From contig NZ_PJIQ01000003.1 in NCBI RefSeq assembly GCF_002929745.1, forward strand, positions 1 to 64,000: DNA of 64,000 bases, read 5' to 3'. Each line of letters opens with the position of its first letter. Position 1 is the first letter of the stretch. This stretch comes from Arthrobacter sp. B1805 (GTDB lineage: Bacteria; Actinomycetota; Actinomycetes; Actinomycetales; Micrococcaceae). Both the position numbers and the translations under genes were made by a program. Under the pieces are notes generated by a model, which worked only from the letters and a program-made list of their open reading frames with translations, did no database searches and was not told where the DNA came from. Below are positions 1 to 8,250 of this stretch, one piece after another.

Positions 1-104
1 CCGCCGGCGCGGTCCTCATGAGTGTCTCCACGATCGTGGTGGCCCTGAACGCGCAGCTGCTGCGTCGGATCGACCTCAGCCCGGAGCGGATCAGGATCGA
101 CTAG
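1..104 (+). CDS. C-terminal end of P-type heavy-metal (copper-type) ATPase, partial
   Basis: Only the last 33 codons are inside the window, ending at TAG 102-104. The reading gives a hydrophobic stretch (AVLMSVSTIVVALNAQLLRR) followed by a short charged tail. That is the usual final transmembrane helix of P1B-type metal-translocating ATPases, where a small-residue helix with N-A-Q/R-L-R closes the protein. Such enzymes pump Cu+ or related ions out of the cytoplasm using ATP. The two downstream lipoproteins (DUF305 and Asp-box types) are common companions of copper exporters, which supports copper as the substrate. The catalytic domains lie outside the window, so the metal specificity cannot be read here. 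Confidence 0.7.
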   Translation, partial: AGAVLMSVSTIVVALNAQLLRRIDLSPERIRID

Positions 105-139
105 AACTGCCAGCATCTGCGCCGGTCCTACGAGGACAA

Positions 140-184
140 GTACCGAACCTGTTCGACGGCGTGTTCGTTGATCAGGTTCGGTAC
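140..184. repeat. 12-bp perfect inverted repeat with 21-base loop
   Basis: GTACCGAACCTG at 140-151 is the exact reverse complement of CAGGTTCGGTAC at 173-184. The repeat lies between the ATPase stop and the DUF305 start. No T-run follows the right arm, so it is a poor intrinsic terminator. It may be a stem-loop in the mRNA or a binding site for a metal-responsive regulator; the sequence alone does not decide. Confidence 0.6.
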
Positions 185-255
185 CCGCCTCACACTTTGT
201 CCGGGCGGAAGGTACTGACAGCACACCCACCTGAGTTTTGAAGGATCTGACCACC

Positions 256-978
256 ATGAAGTGTTATTCGTCCCTCGCCGCTCTGAGTCTCGCGACGGCC
301 CTCACCCTCTCCGCCTGCGGCACCGACTCCGGCAGCACCACCAGCACAGACCCGACCAGCGCCGAAGCTGCAGCTCCTGCCTCGAGCGCAGCTGCTGATA
401 CGTCCCCGTCCGCTGACGCGTCAGCAACCACCAGTTCGGACGCTGTGTCGGAGGAACACAACGATGCGGATGTCATGTTCGCGCAGATGATGATTCCCCA
501 CCACGAGCAAGCCGTGGAGATGAGCGAGATGATGCTCGCCAAGAATGGCATCAGCCCCGAGATCAAGGACCTCGCGACGAAGATCAAGCACGCCCAGGGC
601 CCTGAGATCGAGATGATGAGCGGCTGGCTGGAAGCCTGGGGCGAGCCCAGGGAGCCCGAAGATGGCGCCGACGATGGTTCAGGAGGCCACGACATGGGCG
701 ACATGGAATCCCACTCCGAATCAGGCGCAGGTTCCATGGCCAGCATGCCGGGAATGATGAGCCGGGACCAGATGTCCGCCCTCGGATCCACCGAGGGTAC
801 CGAGGCGGCCCGCATGTTCCTCGAGTCCATGACCGCCCACCACGAGGGAGCAATTGAGATGGCCCAGATCGAGATCACCGACGGCGAGAACCCCGAAGCG
901 GTCGAGCTGGCCGGAATTATCGTCGACACCCAGCAGATCGAGATCGACGAGATGAAGGAGCTGCTCGCGGGCCTCTGA
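256..978 (+). CDS. DUF305 copper-associated lipoprotein
   Basis: A 240-residue exported protein. The ATG at 256 is chosen over an in-frame TTG at 238 because GAAGGA at 240-245 is a good ribosome binding site for it. The N-terminus is a lipoprotein signal with lipobox LSAC near residue 21, then a Ser/Thr/Ala-rich linker. Two DUF305 repeats follow, each opening with a paired-histidine motif: MMIPHHEQAVEM in the first and MTAHHEGAIEM in the second. A Met/His/Gly/Asp-rich insert (GGHDMGDM, SMASMPGMM) separates them. DUF305 proteins are usually found with copper resistance genes and their His/Met motifs suit metal binding. Position directly after a metal ATPase fits copper binding at the outer face of the membrane; the role itself is inferred. 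Confidence 0.9.
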   Translation: MKCYSSLAALSLATALTLSACGTDSGSTTSTDPTSAEAAAPASSAAADTSPSADASATTSSDAVSEEHNDADVMFAQMMIPHHEQAVEMSEMMLAKNGISPEIKDLATKIKHAQGPEIEMMSGWLEAWGEPREPEDGADDGSGGHDMGDMESHSESGAGSMASMPGMMSRDQMSALGSTEGTEAARMFLESMTAHHEGAIEMAQIEITDGENPEAVELAGIIVDTQQIEIDEMKELLAGL

Positions 979-1077
979 CCACACCAGCTCCACCACGCAG
1001 CCCAAGCACTGATCTGGTCTCCCAGGGACCTGACGCTGTATCGGCTGCTTTTCCAACGCCCGTGTTAGGACTGCTTC

Positions 1078-1938
1078 TTGTTCTCGTCCCTGTACCGCAT
1101 CGCACACTTCGGCCCTATCGCCGCCCTGGCCGTGCTGCTCAGCGCCTGTGCCACCCCGGCCTCAACCTCCCCGGACACACCGGCCGCGTCAGCGGCGCAC
1201 TACCCGTCCGGGCACATTCACGGCATGAGCGTCGATCCCGGTACCAACCGCATCCTGCTCGCCACCCACGACGGCCTCTTCGACGTGACCCGATCTCCCG
1301 CCCAGCAGATCGGCCCGACGATCGACCTCATGGGTTTCACCACCACCAGCGACGGAACCCTCTACGCCTCTGGGCATCCCGGTCCGGGCACCGATCTACC
1401 CGACCCTGTCGGCCTGATCACGAGCGCTGACGACGGCCGCACCTGGACACCTGTTTCCCGCCAGGGCGAGACGGACTTCCACGCCCTCGCCGCGACCAGC
1501 GACGGTCTCATCGGCTACGAAGGGCAGATCATCACAAGCCCGGACGGACACCACTGGACTGTCGCAGCAGACGATGTTCCCGCCTACAACCTGGCCGCAG
1601 CCAGCAGCGGAACCGTGCTCGCCACCACCGAGGAAGGCCTGTTCCGGTCCGAGGACAGCGGAGCGACCTGGGGACCCGTGCCGGACGCTCCCCTCCTGAT
1701 GCTCACGACCTTCGCCGGCGACACCGCCATCGGTGTCACCCCCGACGGGACCGTTCACAGCAGCGCTGATGCCGGCCCCACCTGGGCAGAGCGAGGAACC
1801 ATCGAAGGAGAACCGGCGGCCATCGCCGCAGCACACACCAACGACGACACGCACCGCGTCTGGGTCGCCACAGACAAGGGCATCCACGTCTCCAACGACA
1901 ACGGAGCGACCTTCCAGCCCCTTACGTCCCAGCGATGA
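1078..1938 (+). CDS. F510_1955-type lipoprotein with Asp-box (sialidase-like) repeats
   Basis: A 286-residue protein with a TTG start at 1078, preceded by AGGA at 1067-1070. A lipoprotein signal ends at lipobox LSAC (residues 21-24). The mature part begins with HIHGMSVDP and LLATHDGLF, which are typical of the F510_1955 glycosylhydrolase-like family. It contains Asp-box-like turns (SADDGRTWTP, SEDSGATWGP, SNDNGATFQP) that indicate a beta-propeller of the sortilin/BNR type. No sialidase catalytic arginine triad is apparent, so enzymatic activity is doubtful. In related actinobacteria this family sits beside DUF305 and copper export genes, as here, so a surface role in copper handling is the likeliest reading. 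Confidence 0.8.
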   Translation: MFSSLYRIAHFGPIAALAVLLSACATPASTSPDTPAASAAHYPSGHIHGMSVDPGTNRILLATHDGLFDVTRSPAQQIGPTIDLMGFTTTSDGTLYASGHPGPGTDLPDPVGLITSADDGRTWTPVSRQGETDFHALAATSDGLIGYEGQIITSPDGHHWTVAADDVPAYNLAAASSGTVLATTEEGLFRSEDSGATWGPVPDAPLLMLTTFAGDTAIGVTPDGTVHSSADAGPTWAERGTIEGEPAAIAAAHTNDDTHRVWVATDKGIHVSNDNGATFQPLTSQR

Positions 1939-2162
1939 GGGACGCAGCTGGTACCCCTAGCCCTGGCCGGCGAGTCCCCTGACTGGATGAGCGCCCGGTC
2001 GGTGCTGTTCCCGGTATCCAGCTCCTCGGCCACCTGCTGCAGGTCAGGAAGCGCAGGGGTTCGTGTGTGCACCGTACTCGGCGTCGGGCTTATCAGCCTT
2101 CGCACAGGAGCGTCAGCGTTCGGGTGATCAGGAAAGGCTGTCCAAGTCTCCGCGCATCTGGG

Positions 2163-2168
2163 TACGGT
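2163..2168 (+). promoter_or_regulatory. Candidate -10 box for a leaderless transcript
   Basis: TACGGT fits the actinobacterial TANNNT -10 consensus and would place transcription start at 2175 or 2176, at the ATG of the next gene. No Shine-Dalgarno sequence precedes that ATG. The -35 region shows no clear match. Confidence 0.35.
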
Positions 2169-2175
2169 ACGAAGT

Positions 2176-2625
2176 ATGGCTACCCTCGACACTCCCGGTC
2201 CCGACGAAACCCACCAGCGCCCTGAGGGCGTCTCCGACATCACGGTCGAAGCCCTCGGCAAGCTCTCCGAAGCACTCGAGGTGCTGGAACACGCGCGTGG
2301 CTACCTGTACGGGTTCCACCGCCTCACCGGTACCGCGGACCTCAACCTCTCCGAGGCCGAGGAACTGTTCCGCGAGGCCGGCCACACGGAGATCGCCGAC
2401 AGGCTCGCCAGCGAGATCATCGGACGCAACGTGATCGAGGGGCGCTGGACGTTCCAGATCGTCGAGGACTACGACGACCACTACTACTCCGAATTCAAGG
2501 CATTCGAGAAGGAGGCGCGGGACGCCCTCGTGCAGGGCAAGCGCCACCTCTTCGAAGCGGAGATGAAAGAGGACCGCCGCACCAAGGGCAAGAAGCACCA
2601 CGAGGCGCTGCCGCCGGAGGCCTGA
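2176..2625 (+). CDS. Conserved hypothetical protein, charged and helical
   Basis: A 149-residue cytoplasmic protein that I do not assign to a named family. It is acidic in its first two thirds, contains an FxxLTGTADLNLSEAEELF segment and a YDDHYYSEF aromatic patch, and ends in a basic KEDRRTKGKKHH tail. There is no signal peptide, membrane segment or recognisable catalytic motif. The predicted composition is mostly helix. It is isolated: a non-coding gap precedes it and a transporter gene follows after 85 bases. The ATG at 2176 lacks a ribosome binding site but has a -10-like TACGGT at the distance expected for leaderless translation. Codon use is typical of the surrounding genome. Confidence 0.75.
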   Translation: MATLDTPGPDETHQRPEGVSDITVEALGKLSEALEVLEHARGYLYGFHRLTGTADLNLSEAEELFREAGHTEIADRLASEIIGRNVIEGRWTFQIVEDYDDHYYSEFKAFEKEARDALVQGKRHLFEAEMKEDRRTKGKKHHEALPPEA

Positions 2626-2710
2626 GCGCCCAGCCGCGCACCCCCTGCCCACCGGAACCCTGCTTGTTCTGTTCTGTTCGCCGCGCGGGCTCTGAGAGGA
2701 TGGTCGGACC

Positions 2711-3937
2711 ATGACCAGTTCCGTATCCGTCGAGCCGACCGAGCACAGCGCGCGCCGTCTCGGGCAGGCACGCCTCGCCGTCAGCGTCCTGTTCCTGACC
2801 AATGGCGCGATGTTCGCGAACATCCTGCCGCACTACCCGGCCATCAAGGACGGGCTGGACCTCAGCAACGCGGCCTTCGGCGTCTCGGTGGCGGCCTTTC
2901 CACTCGGCGCGATCACGGCCGGGCTCGCGTCCGGCGCCCTCGTCCGACGCTTCCGGTCCTCGCGGGTCGCGACCGTCGGCACGTGGTTCATCGGACTGTC
3001 GATCCTGCTTGCGGGCATCGCGCCGTCGTGGGCCGTCCTGACCGTCACCCTGTTCCTCGCGGGCGCCATGGACGCCATCACCGACGTCGCGCAGAACTCG
3101 CACGGGCTCCGGGTCCAGCGTCTCTACAAGCGCTCCATCCTCAACTCGTTCCACGCCGTGTGGAGCATCGGCGCGGTGCTCGGCGGGCTGATGGGGGCGA
3201 CGGCGGCGGGCCTCGAGATTCCGCGCGGCCTGCACCTCGCGGTGTCCTTCGTGCTCTTCAGCGCCCTCACCCTGACGTGCTACCGCTTCCTCCTGCCGGG
3301 TGCCGAACCGGCGGAGCCCGACGACGAAGCGCCGGACGCGGCAGCGCCCGCCGTCGTGCGGCGCGCTTCGCTCGTCACGGCCGGCATCCTGGCGGCCCTC
3401 GTCGTGATCGGCATCGCCGGAGCGCTCGTGGAGGACGCCGGAAGCACCTGGGCCGCTGTGTACCTGACCGACGCCCTCGATGCGACGCCAACGGTGGCCG
3501 GCCTCGGTTTCGTCGCCCTGGTCGGCCTGCAGTTCGTCGGGCGCCTGTTCGGGGACCGCCTCGTGGACCGGTTCGGGCAACGGGCCGTGGCACAGACCGG
3601 CGGCGCACTGGCCGCCGTGGGCATGGGCACCGCTCTGCTCTTCCCGTCGATCCCGCTGACCATCCTCGGGTTCGGACTGGCAGGGCTCGGCGTCGCAACG
3701 CTGGTGCCGGCGGCGATGCACAGCGCCGACGAGCTCCCCGGGCTCCGCAGCGGAACGGGACTCACCGTGATCAGTTGGCTGTTGCGCCTCGGGTTCCTGC
3801 TGTCCCCGCCGATCGTAGGAGCCATTGCCGACGCTTCGTCGTTGCGGGTGGGGCTGATCGTCGTTCCACTGGCAGGCATCCTGGCCCTGCTAGCATCACC
3901 CGTGCTACCGAAGCGCGTTCGCGGACTGCCCTCCTGA
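2711..3937 (+). CDS. MFS transporter (sugar/drug efflux-like)
   Basis: A 408-residue integral membrane protein with about twelve hydrophobic segments, the usual size for the major facilitator superfamily. The segment after helix 2 (SGALVRRFRSSRVATVG) corresponds to the conserved G-x-L-x-D-R-x-G-R-R loop, here with Asp replaced. A second, closer copy lies in the C-terminal half (GDRLVDRFGQRAVAQ). A charged central linker separates the two six-helix halves. Similarity is to the group that includes YbjJ-like and fucose-permease-like carriers; substrate cannot be inferred. The ATG at 2711 follows GAGAGG at 2694-2699 at a slightly long spacing. The next gene, on the same strand after 165 bases, encodes a regulator that might control it. 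Confidence 0.85.
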   Translation: MTSSVSVEPTEHSARRLGQARLAVSVLFLTNGAMFANILPHYPAIKDGLDLSNAAFGVSVAAFPLGAITAGLASGALVRRFRSSRVATVGTWFIGLSILLAGIAPSWAVLTVTLFLAGAMDAITDVAQNSHGLRVQRLYKRSILNSFHAVWSIGAVLGGLMGATAAGLEIPRGLHLAVSFVLFSALTLTCYRFLLPGAEPAEPDDEAPDAAAPAVVRRASLVTAGILAALVVIGIAGALVEDAGSTWAAVYLTDALDATPTVAGLGFVALVGLQFVGRLFGDRLVDRFGQRAVAQTGGALAAVGMGTALLFPSIPLTILGFGLAGLGVATLVPAAMHSADELPGLRSGTGLTVISWLLRLGFLLSPPIVGAIADASSLRVGLIVVPLAGILALLASPVLPKRVRGLPS

Positions 3938-4037
3938 GCGCTGACAGGGGCACGGCCACCGCCATCGAGCGTGCCGCTGCGCCTCACCGTGATCTCCGCG
4001 CTTCTCTGATGCGTCGAAGAATCTGCTACACAAGGAA

Positions 4038-4077
4038 GGTCACGGACAAGCCTCGATACCGGGCGGTATCCGTGACC
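4038..4077. repeat. Nested inverted repeats upstream of XRE regulator
   Basis: GGTCACGGA at 4038-4046 pairs exactly with TCCGTGACC at 4069-4077. Inside it GATACC at 4055-4060 pairs with GGTATC at 4065-4070. The two hairpins share a base, so they could be alternatives. They end 25 bases before the start codon of the XRE-TPR regulator, a suitable place for an autoregulatory operator or a 5' leader structure. Confidence 0.5.
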
Positions 4078-4102
4078 ACTCACATGGGGACGAGAACTGC
4101 AC

Positions 4103-5320
4103 ATGCGATTCGGAGAGATGCTGCGTGAAGCGCGCAGCGCGAAGGGACTGTCCCGCGCCGAGCTGGGCGCAGGCGTCTATTCCACCCACTACATCTCGCT
4201 CCTCGAGCGCGGCCAGCGCCAGCCGACTCCCGACATGGTGCATCACCTGGCCGGCGTCCTGGGCATGGACGCACAGATCCTCAACTGGTGGGTGGAGCCG
4301 CCGTCCGGTACGGATGAATCCGCCCTCGCGGTGGCGATGCACAACGCCAGCAACGCGCGCGATCTACAGGATGATTCGCTGACGGCCTCCGAAGCCGGAT
4401 ATGCCGCTTCCATCGCACAGAAGCAGGGGAATTCTGCTGCCTGGTGGTCGATGGCGAATCTGCAGGCGCAGGCCCTGGTGTCCCTGCGCAGGTACGACGA
4501 CGCCGGCATCGTCCTCCGGGCGCTCGGGGCCAGCCCTCTCGCCGAGAAGAAGCCCGAACTCAGGGTCGTGGTGCTTGCCCGCCAGTCCGTGATCCTGCGG
4601 TCGCGCGGCAGGTTGACCGAAGCCATCGAGGCCGCGCAGGCCGCCGTGGAGGTGGCTTCGGGTCTGCCCTCGCCCAGCGTGGTACGTCTGGAAGCCGCGT
4701 TCGTGCTTCTCGCCGCCCTGTCGGTCCAGGGACGCCTCGATGAGGCCTGGGGGCTCGTCACGGAGATGCACCTCGATGCGGCGGACCCGATTCTGCCGTC
4801 CCGGCTGATCGGTCGAGGAGCCTGGGCTGTCGGCAATGTCGCGTTCCGGCGCGGCGATGTCGAGATAGGGCTCATGCAGCACCGGCTGGCCGCCGAGCTT
4901 CTCCTGGCCAGGACGGACGTCGAATCGTGGGCCGCGTTCCACAGCGCGTCCGCTGCGATGCGGCTGTCTGCCGGTCTTGCCGATGATGAGGTGTGGCAGT
5001 CTATCCAGAACGCGCAGCTGGGTCTGCAGATCTCCGGCACCGATGAGCAGCGCCAGGAGGTGAAGCTGCAGGAAGCACACTTCCATCTGCGGTCGGGGCG
5101 ACCCGGCCTGGCCGGCCCGCTCCTGAAGGAGGTCGAGGGTTCTGGCGCTCTCCAGGACTTCGAGACGGTCTCGCTGCTTCAACGCCTGCTGGGCGAGTAC
5201 CACGCCGGCCAGGGCGACACCCTCCGCAGCCGGAAGTACTTCCAGAGTGCGATCACCCTCCTGGAGGAGGCCGGAGCCATGGAGTCGGCGGCAGAAGTAC
5301 GGGAGTTGCTGCGCGCCTAG
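4103..5320 (+). CDS. XRE-family regulator with C-terminal TPR-like repeats
   Basis: A 405-residue cytoplasmic regulator. Residues 3-56 form a helix-turn-helix of the Cro/cI type, with LREARSAKGLSRAELG followed by YSTHYISLLERGQRQPT. The remaining 340 residues are helical repeats rich in Ala/Leu with TPR-like pairs (for example AWWSMANLQAQALVSLRRYDD and SGRPGLAGPLLKEVE). This layout, a DNA-binding head with a TPR sensor, is that of RRNPP-like and Streptomyces XRE-TPR regulators that respond to peptides or small ligands. Neither ligand nor targets are visible. Nested inverted repeats just upstream suggest autoregulation, and the preceding MFS gene is a candidate target. A GGGGA at 4086-4090 is a weak ribosome binding site. 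Confidence 0.85.
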   Translation: MRFGEMLREARSAKGLSRAELGAGVYSTHYISLLERGQRQPTPDMVHHLAGVLGMDAQILNWWVEPPSGTDESALAVAMHNASNARDLQDDSLTASEAGYAASIAQKQGNSAAWWSMANLQAQALVSLRRYDDAGIVLRALGASPLAEKKPELRVVVLARQSVILRSRGRLTEAIEAAQAAVEVASGLPSPSVVRLEAAFVLLAALSVQGRLDEAWGLVTEMHLDAADPILPSRLIGRGAWAVGNVAFRRGDVEIGLMQHRLAAELLLARTDVESWAAFHSASAAMRLSAGLADDEVWQSIQNAQLGLQISGTDEQRQEVKLQEAHFHLRSGRPGLAGPLLKEVEGSGALQDFETVSLLQRLLGEYHAGQGDTLRSRKYFQSAITLLEEAGAMESAAEVRELLRA

Positions 5321-5338
5321 TCCCTTGATGCACTCCGG

Positions 5339-5743
5339 CTACATCGAGGCGAGCAGCGCGTCGCAGGCCTGCTCACAGCGTCGGCACGCCTCCGCGCAGA
5401 CACGGCAGTGCTCGTGCATCTCCGCATGCCGGGAGCACTCGTCCCCGCAGGCCCTGCATGCAGTACGGCAGGCCTCGAGGATCGCCCGGCTCAGGTTGGC
5501 GTCGTATCCGGTATGGCGGGACACCACGCGGCCGGTGGCTGCACAGATGTCCGCGCAGTCGAGGTTGGTGCGGACACACTTCCGCAGCTCCGCCACCATG
5601 TCCTCGGCGAGGCAGGCGTCGGCACAGGCCGTGCAGGTCTGTGCGCAGTCGAAGCACGCCTCGATGCACTCGGCCAGCAGGTCGGGGTCGAAGCCGTCGC
5701 GGTCCTGCGGGTAGGTGTCGAGCATGGCGCGGGCTTTGGACAT
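5339..5743 (-). CDS. Four-helix-bundle copper-storage-like cysteine-rich protein (DUF326)
   Basis: A 134-residue cytoplasmic protein with 18 cysteines, nearly all in repeated CxxxC or CxxC spacing along predicted helices ([46 protein letters not shown]), plus several histidines. This is the signature of the DUF326/Csp family, whose members line a four-helix bundle with thiols and store many Cu+ ions. The absence of a signal peptide points to a cytosolic, Csp3-like form. The start at 5743 is preceded by GAAGGAG in the correct spacing; a longer upstream reading exists but lacks a ribosome binding site. It fits the copper theme of the left end of the window. It converges with the regulator gene, whose stop is 18 bases away. 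Confidence 0.9.
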   Translation of the reverse strand: MSKARAMLDTYPQDRDGFDPDLLAECIEACFDCAQTCTACADACLAEDMVAELRKCVRTNLDCADICAATGRVVSRHTGYDANLSRAILEACRTACRACGDECSRHAEMHEHCRVCAEACRRCEQACDALLASM

Positions 5744-5852
5744 GAGGTGCTCCTTCTTCGATGGGCTCGCTGCGTCTGCAGCGAGGTGGTTCTGCCGTGC
5801 GGTGTCGGGGCCGGATGAGGTGTCGGTAGCCAGGGCCGATCGCATCTCCAAG

Positions 5853-6353
5853 TCAGGTCCGATCGAGGACTACAGGACGGAATCGGCGGATGCTGTACAG
5901 GATGAACGCCGCTGCCAGGAGGGCGGAGAGGATGAGACCCGAGCCCACACTCCAGCCGCCCGGCAGCCACCAGCGGTCGTCGAGGGGCCACCAGGCAGGA
6001 ACTGCCGGCTGGACGCCCCACAGCACGCCGATCAGCAGGAGGACCAAAGCCCCGAGGAAGCTGAGCGCGATATTGCGTGTGTTCCTCACGCCCTGGGCTG
6101 CGGCCGCGAAGGCCCTTCGCTTCACCGGCCGCAACCACCGCCGCGCCCACTCGTACTGCTGCGACAGAACGGCCAGCCCTGCAACCAGGGCCAGCAGACC
6201 GGGACCGGGCAGTACGAGGGCGGCGAGGCCGACGAGCACCAGCAGCCAGCCCACCACCAGCCCGAAGATACGGCTCGCGCCGCGAGGTCTCGTCCGGCCG
6301 GCGAAGACGGACCCATGGGATGCGGCGCGGCGCTGCCGCGGATGCCGAGGCAT
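5853..6353 (-). CDS. PGPGW-type (TIGR02611-like) membrane protein
   Basis: A 166-residue membrane protein with three to four hydrophobic helices. The segment [20 protein letters not shown] followed by [13 protein letters not shown] matches the PGPGW/TIGR02611 family of actinobacterial membrane proteins of unknown function. The N-terminus is basic and Arg-rich. The ATG at 6353 is preferred to a GTG one codon upstream because GAGGA is seven bases before it. It lies upstream of the copper-storage gene on the same strand with a gap of about 110 bases; no functional link is known. Confidence 0.8.
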   Translation of the reverse strand: MPRHPRQRRAASHGSVFAGRTRPRGASRIFGLVVGWLLVLVGLAALVLPGPGLLALVAGLAVLSQQYEWARRWLRPVKRRAFAAAAQGVRNTRNIALSFLGALVLLLIGVLWGVQPAVPAWWPLDDRWWLPGGWSVGSGLILSALLAAAFILYSIRRFRPVVLDRT

Positions 6354-6533
6354 CACGGATTCCTCAGTAGGCTTCGCATTCCTCTATCGTTGGACTGAAG
6401 AACGCTCGTGGCAAGGCCTGACAGAGACCCCCTGTCGACTTGCTGCCCGGCAATAAGTACGGGTACCGCCGCGTTATAGGCAGCGAGCACAGAGACTTCC
6501 CGCGGAAGAGCGGGCTACAGAAGGAGAACCACC

Positions 6534-6794
6534 ATGATCGGATTCATCATCGCCGGCCTCATCATCGGCGCGCTCGCCCGGCTCATCAAGCCCGGCAAGC
6601 AGAACCTCGGCCTTCTCGCGACACTGCTGCTCGGCCTCGTGGGATCCATCATCGGCGGCTCGATCGCGAGCCTCATCGGCACCGGCGATATCTTCGAGCT
6701 CAACGTTTTCGGTTTCATCGTCTCCGTTATCGCCGCCGTCCTGCTGATCGGCGTCGCCGAAGCTGTCATGGGCCGCCGCCGCGTCACCCGCTAG
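6534..6794 (+). CDS. GlsB/YeaQ/YmgE family stress-response membrane protein
   Basis: An 86-residue, glycine-rich membrane protein with three hydrophobic helices. The pattern GFIIAGLIIGALARLIKPG, then LLGLVGSIIGG, then GFIVSVIAAVLLIGV matches the transglycosylase-associated (GlsB/YeaQ) family of small stress-induced membrane proteins. An excellent ribosome binding site (AAGGAGAACCACC) precedes the ATG. A strong hairpin terminator follows the stop, so it is probably monocistronic. The biochemical role of the family is unknown. Confidence 0.9.
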   Translation: MIGFIIAGLIIGALARLIKPGKQNLGLLATLLLGLVGSIIGGSIASLIGTGDIFELNVFGFIVSVIAAVLLIGVAEAVMGRRRVTR

Positions 6795-6809
6795 GCAGCA
6801 GCATCGCAG

Positions 6810-6833
6810 AAGGGGCGGCTCCAGCCGCCCCTT
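6810..6833 (+). terminator. Intrinsic terminator after GlsB-like gene
   Basis: AAGGGGCGGCT at 6810-6820 and AGCCGCCCCTT at 6823-6833 form a perfect 11-bp stem with a 2-base gap at the tip (so the loop will open a few pairs). A short T-rich stretch (CTTTCGT) follows, 16 bases after the stop codon. Confidence 0.85.
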
Positions 6834-6998
6834 TCGTGTGTGCCCGAGGCCCTGCCCGATCCCTGCACCCACCTGCGCGGCCGGTGCGGCACGTCGTCGT
6901 CCCCCCGCTCGTTCACCCAATGCACGCCCCCACCGCGTGCAGTGTCCAGGTGTAGCGTTGACAGTAGACGGGGCACAGATTCGTCGGAGGGCTCAATC

Positions 6999-8204
6999 AT
7001 GAACAAGAACTGGCGCTGGCTTCCCGCCGGTATCGTCCCGGTCGTCATCGCCGCTGCGGCAGTGAGCGCATCGACCGTCGCTGAAGCCCAGCCGCAGCTG
7101 CCCGCCCTGACCGCGCAGGAACTCCTCGAGTTCGTGGCCACCAGCACGGACGACGCCTATTCCGGGACCGTCGAACAGTCCTCAGACCTCGGCCTCCCGG
7201 ACCTGAGCCTCGCAGCTCCTCCCGGCGGCTCGTCAGGATCCGATCCCACCTCCGCCGCCCTGGAGCTCCTCACCGGCGAGCACACCGCGCAGGTCTACGT
7301 CGACGGGCCGGGCAAGGCCCGCGTCCAGCTGCTCGACCAGCTGGCCCAGCGGGACGTCGTCGTGAACGGGGACCACGTCTGGTTCTACGATTCGGAGGCG
7401 AACGAGGCTGTGCATGCCGTCCGCCCCGCTGACGCCGGGGAGGACGACCTCGAGGCGATGCTCCGGGAGAAGGCAGCCGAGCATCCCGAGCTGCAGAACA
7501 TCCCGAGGACCCCTGCCGAACTGGCCGAGGTGTTCCTCGCACGCATCGATCCCAGCACCGAGGTAACCGTCGGCGACACCAGCCGCGTCGCAGGCCGGAG
7601 CGCCTACCAGCTCCTGCTGACGCCCGACGACGCCGCCACCCTCATCGGTTCCGTCGCCGTGACCGTCGATTCCGAGACCGGCGTCCCCCTCGGCGTCAGG
7701 GTGCAGGCCAGGGGCCAGGAGGAACCCGCGTTCTCCGCAGGCTTCAGCTCCGTCGACTTCAGCACCCCCGACGCCGGCATCTTCGACTTCACCCCGCCGC
7801 CCGGCGCAACCGTCACCGAGGCGTCCCCGAAGGACGGCGCACAGCACGACGCCGACGCGGCGGACGAGGTCCGGGTGTCCGGGCAACCCACCGTCATCGG
7901 GCAGGGATGGAGCACCATCGTGGAACTGCCGGCGGGCAGCGCCTCGAAGCTCGGCCTCAGCACAGGCACGGGTGAATCGACCGGGATGGGCGACATCATG
8001 GAGATCGAGCCCGGAATGGATCCCGAGGAGGTCGCCGGAGCCCAGGCGCTGCTGGAGCAGGCCCTCGTCGAGACCGATGGCGGCAGGGCCCTGCAGACGT
8101 CCCTCGTCTCGGTGTTCATCACCGACGACGGACGGGTGCTTGCAGGCGCCGTCGGCGTCGACCAGCTCGTCGCCGCGTCCCGGCAGTGGTCGAACCGGCA
8201 GTGA
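6999..8204 (+). CDS. Exported LolA/RseB-like protein
   Basis: A 401-residue exported protein. A signal peptide with basic MNKNWRW start and hydrophobic core ends near AEA-QPQ (about residue 29); there is no lipobox cysteine. The mature region follows the pattern of Gram-positive LolA/RseB-like proteins: an N-terminal SGTVEQSSDLGLPDLS strand, VQLLDQLAQRDVVVNGDHVWFYDS, and later paired strands ending in a FDFTPPPGATVTEA motif. Such proteins have a half-barrel that binds lipid or senses envelope stress. GGAGG at 6986-6990 supports the ATG at 6999. It is followed by genes for an ABC ATPase and permease on the same strand, so it may sense or deliver the cargo of that transporter. Confidence 0.75.
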   Translation: MNKNWRWLPAGIVPVVIAAAAVSASTVAEAQPQLPALTAQELLEFVATSTDDAYSGTVEQSSDLGLPDLSLAAPPGGSSGSDPTSAALELLTGEHTAQVYVDGPGKARVQLLDQLAQRDVVVNGDHVWFYDSEANEAVHAVRPADAGEDDLEAMLREKAAEHPELQNIPRTPAELAEVFLARIDPSTEVTVGDTSRVAGRSAYQLLLTPDDAATLIGSVAVTVDSETGVPLGVRVQARGQEEPAFSAGFSSVDFSTPDAGIFDFTPPPGATVTEASPKDGAQHDADAADEVRVSGQPTVIGQGWSTIVELPAGSASKLGLSTGTGESTGMGDIMEIEPGMDPEEVAGAQALLEQALVETDGGRALQTSLVSVFITDDGRVLAGAVGVDQLVAASRQWSNRQ

Positions 8205-8250
8205 TCGACGGAGTACCCGCGCGGTCGGCATCCGCGGCACGGGCCGGAGA

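Noticed and set aside
1939-2175. Minus-strand frame reading LPDLQQVAEELDTGNSTD in the gap after the Asp-box lipoprotein
   Set aside because: Looks protein-like for about 40 residues but has no start, ribosome site or recognised family. It could be a gene relic; not enough to call.
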